Source: WJKP01 sp964531215 (GTDB taxonomy: Bacteria; Patescibacteriota; Patescibacteriia; CAIXNZ01). Taken from it: DNA of 20,116 nucleotides. Under the pieces are notes generated by a model that had not been told where the DNA came from, did not search any database, and saw only the letters and a program-made list of their open reading frames with translations. The first letter of the stretch is position 1, and each line of letters begins with the position of its first letter. Made by a program: the position numbers and the translations under genes. Shown here in pieces: positions 6,589 to 12,813 of this stretch. The stretch covers positions 1 to 20,116 of the forward strand of contig CAZHFK010000020.1 in NCBI GenBank assembly GCA_964531215.1, in the 5' to 3' direction.

Positions 6589-6932
6589 GTGAAATAAAAC
6601 AACTCACAGCCAAAATTAAAAAGTTCCGTGATGAACGTAACTGGAAACAGTTTCACACTTTAAAAAACATAGCTGAAGCCTTAGTTATTGAGGCGTCAGA
6701 AGTTTTAGAATTGTTCCAATGGAAATCAGAAGAGGAAGTCAAGCAATATGCTCAGGAGCATAAAAAAGAAATTAGTGATGAGCTGTCAGATGTTTTAGTT
6801 AATATCCTAGAACTAGCAGATGAGCTTGATATTGATATTGTCAAAGCTTGTGAAGAAAAAATGAGTGATACTGCCCAAAAGTATCCGGTTGCCAAGGCGA
6901 AGGGGAGTAATAAGAAATATAATGAATTATAA
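6585..6932 (+). CDS. MazG-like nucleotide pyrophosphohydrolase
   Basis: This 115-residue all-alpha NTP pyrophosphatase is of the MazG-like / dCTP diphosphatase (RS21-C6) type. It would hydrolyse (d)NTPs, perhaps modified or excess ones, to NMP and pyrophosphate. The Mg-binding acidic motif is visible: Glu36 and Glu39 in VIEASEVLELF, then Glu66 and Asp69 in DELSDVL. The conserved tail YPVAKAKGSNKKY is present. Length matches single-domain members of the family. It has no SD. The 5' end is partly duplicated at 6565 and again at 5231. A strong terminator follows. The function in this context, housekeeping or defence-linked, is open. Confidence 0.85.
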   Translation: MSEIKQLTAKIKKFRDERNWKQFHTLKNIAEALVIEASEVLELFQWKSEEEVKQYAQEHKKEISDELSDVLVNILELADELDIDIVKACEEKMSDTAQKYPVAKAKGSNKKYNEL

Positions 6933-6942
6933 ATAAAATATG

Positions 6943-6973
6943 AAAGCGGAGACATTACATGTCTCCGCTTTTT
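6943..6973 (+). terminator. Rho-independent terminator after the mazG-like gene
   Basis: A perfect 13-bp stem (AAAGCGGAGACAT with ATGTCTCCGCTTT) has the loop TAC and a T-run to 6973. It lies between the + strand gene and the 3' end of the - strand gene at 6998, so it may serve both, though the - strand side lacks a good T-run. Confidence 0.85.
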
Positions 6974-6997
6974 GTAATTTGTTTGCATCTAGTTATT

Positions 6998-7198
6998 TTA
7001 CCCACCTCCACTTCTCGGATCCCATTGCCCATATATCTGTGCATCTTTTGGTCCGGTCGCTTCGGCGGGCCGGTCATCTAATTCAAAATCGTTTGATCCT
7101 CCATTAGTTGAACTTGATGCTCCACTTGTATCTCTAGCAATCGCTAGTATAACGATTACTCCGATAAGTACTAATCCTACCCAATAAATCATTGGCAT
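6998..7198 (-). CDS. Small single-pass membrane protein
   Basis: This 66-residue protein on the minus strand starts MPMIYWVGLVLIGVIVILAI, one membrane segment. A Ser/Gly/Asp-rich polar tail ends in PRSGGG. An AAGGAGG sequence precedes tandem ATGs at 7201 and 7198. The second gives a normal six-base spacing, so I choose 7198. A good promoter lies at 7250-7279. It is the only gene I accept on this strand. Strong SD and promoter support a real, possibly well expressed, gene. Family unknown. Confidence 0.65.
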   Translation of the reverse strand: MPMIYWVGLVLIGVIVILAIARDTSGASSSTNGGSNDFELDDRPAEATGPKDAQIYGQWDPRSGGG

Positions 7199-7249
7199 CA
7201 TCCACCTCCTTGTTTGGGGTTATAGATAGAAATAAATACTCTTTATTTT

Positions 7250-7279
7250 ATTATACTCATTAAATCATATATTAAACAA
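7250..7279 (-). promoter_or_regulatory. Promoter of the small minus-strand gene
   Basis: Read on the minus strand, TTGTTT (7279-7274), an 18-bp spacer and a perfect TATAAT (7255-7250) precede the gene ending at 6998 by about 50 bases. The remaining intergenic DNA to 7424 shows no gene and no clear hairpin. Confidence 0.7.
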
Positions 7280-7424
7280 GTTTTGATTTGATTTTATAGC
7301 TAAAATTCGATAATATTAAGGTATTCAATTATAAACATAACAATCTTCTAGCAAAAAAGATATTATTAAGAAGTATGAGGTTTTATGGGGGGAGGTTGAG
7401 GGGTTAATGAAATAAATATAAAAT

Positions 7425-7453
7425 TTGACTTTCGGTTTATGTTCGGTTATAAT
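7425..7453 (+). promoter_or_regulatory. Strong promoter of the R-M/CD-NTase cluster
   Basis: TTGACT (7425-7430), a 17-bp spacer and a perfect TATAAT (7448-7453) precede the mod ATG by 29 bases. The spacer holds the direct repeat TTCGGTT (7431-7437 and 7442-7448), 11 bases apart, about one helical turn. A repressor or control protein could bind there over the promoter. Confidence 0.8.
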
Positions 7454-7482
7454 TACTACAATTTAAATATTAATTTTTAAAT

Positions 7483-9522
7483 ATGCAAGACAAATTCTAC
7501 AATAAACTTGAGAAATTACTTAAAAAAGAAAAATCATTTCTTGATCAAGAAGGCGATTTACTTAAAAGTGCTGTAATTGATTCGGCTTATAAAATTGAAC
7601 CCAAATTAATTGAACTACTACTTGAAGATACAGAAGTTAAAAAGAAATTTTTCAGTGAAATAAAAAAGCACTGGGTTTTTGATATTAATGAATTTGTCGC
7701 TTATATCCAAGATAAACATTTTCTTAACGATTCTTATACTCAATACAAAAATAAAATTGATCTCAATATTGACGGTAAATTTTTAAATGAACGCAAAGAA
7801 GTATCACTTGTCTGGCCATTTAAAGATTGCGTCTTGGAGGGCGGAATGACCAAGGAAGATGAAAAGCGCAAGGAAATATTTTTTAATGAAATTTTAGCTC
7901 ATGATGAAATAGATAAACTTTACAGTCCAAAAGTTTTAACAAATTGGAAAAGATATACCCAAAAAGGCGAACAAAAAGTTAAAGAATTAAAACGCGATAA
8001 AGACGGCACTATCCGGGAAAACTTAATCATCAAAGGCAATAATCTTTTAGCTTTGCATTCTTTAAAACAAGAATTTCAAGGTAAAGTGAAATTAATCTAT
8101 ATTGACCCGCCTTATAATACCGGTAATGATAGTTTTAGTTATAATGACAGTTTTAATCATTCTACTTGGTTGACTTTTATGAAGAATAGACTGGAAGTAG
8201 CAAAATTTTTATTAAGAGATGATGGTGTTATTTTTGTTCAAATAGATGATATCGAACATGCATATTTAAAAATTTTATTGGATGAGATTTTTGGAAGAGA
8301 AAATTTTGTATCAAATATTAGTTGGCAACGAGCGCCTGAAGGTAGAACGGTGTTAGGTCAAAGTGCAACTTTTATAATTAATTCTAAAGAGGAAATCTTA
8401 ACATACGCTAAAAACATTAAAAAATTGTCAAAGGGGAACGAGAGTAAAAAAAGAGTAGATTCTACCGAGAAAGTTTTAAAACAATATAACATGTATTTTA
8501 AAAAAGAGGGAGTAAGGAAATTAGTTAAAGAAATTAAAACTAAGAGCGGAAATAAAATTAAAATCTTTAAACATAGTAATTTCGAGATTAAAAGAATACC
8601 TTCGTCAGAGTCTAATAGTAAAAGGGTTAAAAATTTCGAAAAACTTTCTAGAATTGCAGCTCAACAAGAAGAAAGCAGCTTACAGCAAACAATACTGAAA
8701 TCCATTGATAAGGATAACTTATATTCAGTGGAATATATTCCTCAAAGTGGAAAACATAAAGGGATAAATAAAAAGTCATATTATTTGGGTGGAGGAATAA
8801 TATTGCAACTAAGTAATTATGCAGAAACTGATGGAGAGAGAATATTTCGGTTGGCAGATATGAATGATTTCTGGAGTCATGATGAAATACAGGTAACTGG
8901 AATCTCTCAAGAGGGAAATGTGACATTAAGGAGAGGTAAAAAACCCGAGAGATTAGTTCAACGAATTATTGATCTATCGACACGAAAGGATGATATAATA
9001 TTAGATTTTTTTATGGGAAGTGGCACCACATGCTCAGTTGCTCATAAAATGGGTCGGCAATATATTGGCATTGAACAGCTTGATTATGGAGATGATGATA
9101 GTGTTGTGCGATTAAATAATGTTATTAAAGGTGAGCAATCAGGTATATCAAAAGCCGTTAACTGGCAAGGCGGCGGCGAATTTATTTATTGCGAATTAAT
9201 GAAATATAATGAGAAATTTATTGAGGAGATAGAAAAAGCTAAAGATACTAAGGCTTTATTAAAGATTTGGGATGAGATGTCCGCCAAAGGCGGATCCGCC
9301 TCTGGCGGAAAAGATCAGGCATTTTTTAAGCATAATATTGACTTGCAGGAATTTGAAAAAAACTTGGGTGAATTTAAAAAATTACCACTTAATAAACAAA
9401 AAGAAACTTTAATCCAGCTTCTTAATAAAAACCAGCTTTATGTGAATTTCAGTGAAATGGGGGATAAGGAGTTTAAGGTTGGTGAGGAGGATAAGAAGTT
9501 AAATGGGGAGTTTTATAAATAA
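7483..9522 (+). CDS. mod: Type III restriction-modification methylase (Mod)
   Basis: This 679-residue adenine-specific DNA methyltransferase is the Mod subunit of a type III system. It transfers a methyl group from S-adenosylmethionine to adenine and supplies the recognition specificity. The motif order is that of beta-class enzymes: catalytic motif IV DPPY at 208-211 (IYIDPPYNTGNDSF), a variable target-recognition region in the middle, and the SAM-binding motif DFFMGSGTT at 508-516. The matching Res subunit is at 12814, separated by four other genes. No SD precedes the ATG, but the promoter is close to consensus. Residues 600-609 (SAKGGSASGG) are encoded exactly by an inserted palindromic repeat, so the C-terminal part carries a ten-residue REP-derived insertion in frame. 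Confidence 0.93.
   Translation: MQDKFYNKLEKLLKKEKSFLDQEGDLLKSAVIDSAYKIEPKLIELLLEDTEVKKKFFSEIKKHWVFDINEFVAYIQDKHFLNDSYTQYKNKIDLNIDGKFLNERKEVSLVWPFKDCVLEGGMTKEDEKRKEIFFNEILAHDEIDKLYSPKVLTNWKRYTQKGEQKVKELKRDKDGTIRENLIIKGNNLLALHSLKQEFQGKVKLIYIDPPYNTGNDSFSYNDSFNHSTWLTFMKNRLEVAKFLLRDDGVIFVQIDDIEHAYLKILLDEIFGRENFVSNISWQRAPEGRTVLGQSATFIINSKEEILTYAKNIKKLSKGNESKKRVDSTEKVLKQYNMYFKKEGVRKLVKEIKTKSGNKIKIFKHSNFEIKRIPSSESNSKRVKNFEKLSRIAAQQEESSLQQTILKSIDKDNLYSVEYIPQSGKHKGINKKSYYLGGGIILQLSNYAETDGERIFRLADMNDFWSHDEIQVTGISQEGNVTLRRGKKPERLVQRIIDLSTRKDDIILDFFMGSGTTCSVAHKMGRQYIGIEQLDYGDDDSVVRLNNVIKGEQSGISKAVNWQGGGEFIYCELMKYNEKFIEEIEKAKDTKALLKIWDEMSAKGGSASGGKDQAFFKHNIDLQEFEKNLGEFKKLPLNKQKETLIQLLNKNQLYVNFSEMGDKEFKVGEEDKKLNGEFYK
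9280..9309 (+). repeat. Double REP-like palindrome inserted in mod
   Basis: Two adjacent 15-bp hairpins, TCCGCC-AAA-GGCGGA and TCCGCC-TCT-GGCGGA, make a 30-bp unit starting exactly on a codon boundary (codons 600-609 of mod). It is GC-rich in an AT-rich gene. Length divisible by three keeps the reading frame. Confidence 0.75.
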
Positions 9523-9533
9523 AATATAACATT

Positions 9534-10076
9534 ATGGATTTACAAAAAATCTTTGACACTTATTGGAATGTTGTAACCACATATAGCGTTTTAGTGACGT
9601 CAACACAAATAATCCTCGGTATCGTTTTGGGTGTAATAATTGTGATCCTATTTTTTAGATGGTGGTATAAAAAAGAATTAAGATTTTATAAAAATTCCAA
9701 TAAGAAAAGTATATTTCTTATTAAATCTGAGAATAATAAACTTGAAGATGAAATAAAATTAATAAAAGGTACGGGAATATTTAAAATTGGGGAAACTATA
9801 TCTTATGATAGTACTGGAATTGACCGCCTAGAAAAATCTAAACATAGCTTAGTAATTATTGGTTATAGTAAAGATATGAAAAATTTTAATTCTTTTTTTG
9901 AAAAAATTAAAACAAAAGGAATTCCTCTTGTTGTTTATTCTAAAATAAAATTACCAGATGAAATTTTTGATAAATGTCGTGAATATTCTTGGTACTCTAC
10001 ATGTCAAACTCCATTAAGATTAATAAGTGATATTTTTACTATTTTTTCTACCTATCCCTATGGAGAATCTAAATAG
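9534..10076 (+). CDS. Single-pass membrane protein, putative CD-NTase effector
   Basis: This 180-residue protein has one membrane segment (about residues 23-42, ending FFRWWYKK), a charged linker, and a C-terminal alpha/beta domain from about residue 95. That domain alternates strands and helices (HSLVIIGYSKD, FFEKIKTKGIPLVVYSK) like a small Rossmann-type sensor. I cannot assign it to a family. TIR, SLOG or a nucleotide-binding domain are all possible but unproven. Its last 17 bases overlap the start of the CD-NTase gene, so the two are translationally coupled. In CBASS and Pycsar systems a nucleotide cyclase is paired with a membrane effector that damages the membrane when it binds the signal. 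I infer the same role here. It starts 11 bases after mod and has no SD. Confidence 0.55.
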   Translation: MDLQKIFDTYWNVVTTYSVLVTSTQIILGIVLGVIIVILFFRWWYKKELRFYKNSNKKSIFLIKSENNKLEDEIKLIKGTGIFKIGETISYDSTGIDRLEKSKHSLVIIGYSKDMKNFNSFFEKIKTKGIPLVVYSKIKLPDEIFDKCREYSWYSTCQTPLRLISDIFTIFSTYPYGESK

Positions 10077-11460
10077 CAATATTGATAATTACGTAAGAGA
10101 AAATATTTCTTTGAATGAGGATCAAAGGAATTATATCTCTGATAGATATAATGAACTCAAAAATTTATTGATTGGCAATGAAATTTTTCAAAGTGGCTCT
10201 TATGCAAGAGGAACTGCAATTATTCCCATTAATGATTTAGATGTTATTTGGGTTATTCCAAATGATGTAATGAAAAAAGCTGTAGATCCCAATAATCTAG
10301 ACCCATCCGATATATTACAAGATTTAGCTACACGAATGTATGATGAATATAAAAAAAATAATAAAAATGTAAGGATTAAAGCTCAATCACATTCAGTGGG
10401 TATATATTTTGGGGAGACAGATGATGAATTTTCAATCGACCTTGTGCCGGCAATAGATACAGATGAGGAAAATGAATATGGTGATAAGTTTTATTTAGTA
10501 CCACAAATTTTAAATCTCTCAAAAAAACAAAGAATTAAATTTTATCAAAAGAGTGATAGTGGGAATATTGAATGGATAAAGTCTGATCCCAAAGGATATA
10601 AAAAAGAAGCAAAGGCTATTAACGATAAGAATGATAATTTCCGTAAAACAGTTAAATTTGTCAAATCATGGAGGCGTAATTGCAAAAAAAATTATCCCGA
10701 TTTCCCATTTAAATCATTTCATTTAGAACTTATTGTTAATAAAATTTTTTCAGAAGATAAAAATATGCAGTTGTGGGATGGAATTTTAAAGTTATATAAC
10801 CTATTACCAAATTATCTAGAAAATTTATCCTTTCCTGATAGAGCCAATAATTTAACTTATGTAGATAAGTATATTAATGATATAAATTATAATGATAAAC
10901 AAGAGATCGTGGAATTAATTAATCTGGTTTTAAGAAGAATTGATGAAATTAGAGAAGATGAAAGCGAATCTAAAATTTTAGAGTTATTGGGATTATTAAT
11001 TTCTGGGAAAGATGATAAAGAAGAATTTATACATGATGATTTTATAATAGATATAGATGATAACTGTGAATTGTTGATTGATGCGATTGTACAAGAAAAA
11101 ATACATTCTGGTTCAAAAAAAAGTCATAGAATTACAGTACCTGAATATAATTTAATAGATAAAAATAATAAAGTTTCAATAAAATGTAATATTCTTTTTT
11201 CAATAAATGATAATAGTATATTACCAGAGGATTTAGATATTAAATATAAGTGGAAGGTTAAAAATCGAGGTGATGAAGCCTATAACGCTAAAGAGGGAGA
11301 TGGAGATTTAAGAGGGGAGATTAAAGATCATCCAAAAGATGAACCGGAAGAAACAAAATATATTGGCAATCATTGGGTCGAGTGTTATGCGATTGTAGGT
11401 AAAAAATGTATTGCATATGCGAGGCAATACGTCAATGTTACAAATGATATAACTGCTTAA
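10060..11460 (+). CDS. CD-NTase-like nucleotidyltransferase with AGS-C-like domain
   Basis: This 466-residue protein is of the cGAS/DncV-like (CD-NTase) type. The nucleotidyltransferase core shows GSYARGTAI (Gly46-Ser47), the paired metal ligands Asp59 and Asp61 (INDLDVIW) and the third, Asp127, in SIDLVPAID. All catalytic residues are therefore present. A helical middle follows. The C-terminal ~110 residues (about 355-466) match the pattern I know for the AGS-C sensor domain: YKWKVKNRGDEA, LRGEI, then Gly-x-His-x-x-Glu-Cys-Tyr near NHWVECYAI. Such enzymes make cyclic oligonucleotide signals on phage infection. The frame is open from 10027, but a start at ATG 10060 matches the family's N-terminus. 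The gene sits between mod and res with a membrane partner upstream. Product nucleotide unknown. Confidence 0.82.
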   Translation: MENLNSNIDNYVRENISLNEDQRNYISDRYNELKNLLIGNEIFQSGSYARGTAIIPINDLDVIWVIPNDVMKKAVDPNNLDPSDILQDLATRMYDEYKKNNKNVRIKAQSHSVGIYFGETDDEFSIDLVPAIDTDEENEYGDKFYLVPQILNLSKKQRIKFYQKSDSGNIEWIKSDPKGYKKEAKAINDKNDNFRKTVKFVKSWRRNCKKNYPDFPFKSFHLELIVNKIFSEDKNMQLWDGILKLYNLLPNYLENLSFPDRANNLTYVDKYINDINYNDKQEIVELINLVLRRIDEIREDESESKILELLGLLISGKDDKEEFIHDDFIIDIDDNCELLIDAIVQEKIHSGSKKSHRITVPEYNLIDKNNKVSIKCNILFSINDNSILPEDLDIKYKWKVKNRGDEAYNAKEGDGDLRGEIKDHPKDEPEETKYIGNHWVECYAIVGKKCIAYARQYVNVTNDITA

Positions 11461-11481
11461 TCATACCTCAAAATTTTTTTT

Positions 11482-12033
11482 ATGAACAATAAAAATATAA
11501 AACCAAATTCAGAATTTATTTTATACACCTCTGACCAAGGTGATATTAAGATTGAGGTATTTTTTCAAAATGAAACTGTCTGGTTAACACAAAAAAGAAT
11601 GGCTGACTTATTTAATGTTGAAGTGAATACAATTAATTATCATCTAAAAGAGATCTTTGATAGCGGCGAGCTTAATGAAAATTCAGTTATTCGAAAAATT
11701 CGAACAACTGCCGAGGATGGTAAAAATTATCTGACAAATTTTTATAATCTTGACGCCATTATAGCAGTTGGATATAGAGTTAATTCCCGCCAGGCTACTC
11801 ATTTTCGTATCTGGGCCACGAAAACATTAAGAGAATATATTATTAAAGGTTTTGTGCTTGATGATGACAGGCTAAAACAGTCCAAAACTTTGTTTGGACA
11901 GGACTATTTTGATGAATTATTGGAAAGAGTCCGCTCAATTCGAGCCAGTGAACGCAGGATTTATCAGAAAATTATTAGTCATATAATAATACCGCAAAAT
12001 TTTATTTACGAACAATTAGATAGTGCTGAATAA
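11482..12033 (+). CDS. RhuM-family protein, C-terminally truncated
   Basis: This 183-residue protein shows the RhuM/Fic-associated N-terminal DNA-binding region: VWLTQKRMADLFNVEVNTIN, then the characteristic FYNLDAIIAVGYRVNSRQATHFRIWATKTLREYI. Members I know are about 330 residues. They continue after RASERRIYQKI with a conserved second half that is missing here. Instead the frame ends in an unrelated short tail (SHIIIPQNFIYEQLDSAE), so the gene is probably cut by a frameshift or a recombination join near 11970. RhuM genes often sit with restriction systems. Function is unclear. The HTH half might still act as a regulator. It lies 21 bases after the CD-NTase and eight before the NYN gene, without SD. 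Confidence 0.75.
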   Translation: MNNKNIKPNSEFILYTSDQGDIKIEVFFQNETVWLTQKRMADLFNVEVNTINYHLKEIFDSGELNENSVIRKIRTTAEDGKNYLTNFYNLDAIIAVGYRVNSRQATHFRIWATKTLREYIIKGFVLDDDRLKQSKTLFGQDYFDELLERVRSIRASERRIYQKIISHIIIPQNFIYEQLDSAE

Positions 12034-12041
12034 TATTAAAT

Positions 12042-12743
12042 ATGGATATTCCTCAAGAAATAAAAAATAAATTTATTGTCAGAGATGATTATTTAGAATG
12101 GATAAATAATGAAACATCTTTGATTTCATATTTAGATTTAACTAACATGTTTTATTGGCAAAAGGTTTTGGGTTGGAGATTCAGAGTTGAAGATGTCATT
12201 GATCAATTATTAAGTTTTCAAAACATAAAAGAAGTAAAAGTTTATTACGGGCTTAATCCTAGAGATCGGGATAATTCTGAAGCATTTTTAAAACGAATCA
12301 AAAAAGCCGGCGGTAATTTACGGCCAAGCCAGCCTAAGGAAATGAAATTTATAAAAAAAGATATTGATGAAGGGTTATTTTTCCAGCGCAGAACATATAC
12401 GCAATTTGATGGTCCGATAAAAGACAAAATTAAAGAATTAATTGAGACATTACAGCAATCAGGAATAATTATTGAAGAACCAAAATGTAATTTTGATGTT
12501 GAAATGACAATGGATATGCTTGATGACGCAGAAAAGGTTAGCGGAATTATACTTTTTTCAGGTGACTGTGATATGCAAGCGCCACTAGAGAGACTTAAAG
12601 TTAAGGGGAAAAGAATAGGCGTTGTTGGAGTGAGAGGCAGAGTATCTACAGAACTTCATAAAATAAAAGATAAATATATTGATTTTGGTAAATTTTATAC
12701 AGGTAAAAGAACTTATATAAAAAGCGAAAATCCCGCCAGTTAA
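12042..12743 (+). CDS. NYN-domain (PIN-like) putative RNase
   Basis: This 233-residue protein belongs to the NYN/DUF88 (LabA-like) group, whose PIN-like fold cuts RNA with Mg. The acidic active-site positions are visible: Asp32 (ISYLDLTNMF), Asp152 and Asp158 (FDVEMTMDML), and Asp175/Asp177 in FSGDCDMQAP. The usual order of strands follows (KRIGVVGVRG). Its place between the CD-NTase and res suggests a defence role, for example cleavage of host or phage RNA, but family members also have housekeeping roles. The stop codon lies inside a REP-like hairpin (12731-12750), so the last residues (NPAS) are encoded by the repeat and the natural end may have been replaced. Confidence 0.75.
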   Translation: MDIPQEIKNKFIVRDDYLEWINNETSLISYLDLTNMFYWQKVLGWRFRVEDVIDQLLSFQNIKEVKVYYGLNPRDRDNSEAFLKRIKKAGGNLRPSQPKEMKFIKKDIDEGLFFQRRTYTQFDGPIKDKIKELIETLQQSGIIIEEPKCNFDVEMTMDMLDDAEKVSGIILFSGDCDMQAPLERLKVKGKRIGVVGVRGRVSTELHKIKDKYIDFGKFYTGKRTYIKSENPAS

Positions 12744-12777
12744 GGCAGGACCGCATAAATAGTAGGCTTGCGCCTAC
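12731..12777. repeat. Two small palindromes between the NYN gene and res
   Basis: The first (12731-12750) pairs TCCCGCC with GGCAGGA, one mismatch, around AGTTAA, which contains the NYN stop. The second (12762-12777) is a perfect GTAGGC-TTGC-GCCTAC. Their TCC-GCC and GTAGG/CCTAC ends resemble the palindromes in mod and in the RAYT gene. They may be REP copies and may also attenuate read-through into res. Confidence 0.5.
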
Positions 12778-12780
12778 ATT

Positions 12781-12805
12781 TATAATATAGCATAACTTAT
12801 CCACA
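12781..12805 (+). promoter_or_regulatory. Possible res promoter -10 and DnaA-box-like site
   Basis: TATAAT (12781-12786) lies 27 bases before the res ATG, but no good -35 is found at 16-18 bp. TTATCCACA (12797-12805) matches the DnaA-box consensus exactly. A single box is weak evidence for DnaA control. Confidence 0.3.
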
Positions 12806-12813
12806 GTGTCAAT

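Noticed and set aside
8648..8926. Minus-strand ORF of 92 codons inside mod
   Set aside because: It is antisense to the conserved methylase and shows no start signal.
10027..10059. N-terminal extension MIFLLFFLPIP of the CD-NTase
   Set aside because: It is the antiphase reading of the effector's 3' end. The family N-terminus fits ATG 10060.
12797..12805. Replication origin suggested by a perfect DnaA box
   Set aside because: Only one box is present, with no cluster, no DUE-like repeats and no dnaA or dnaN nearby. Chance is likely in AT-rich DNA.
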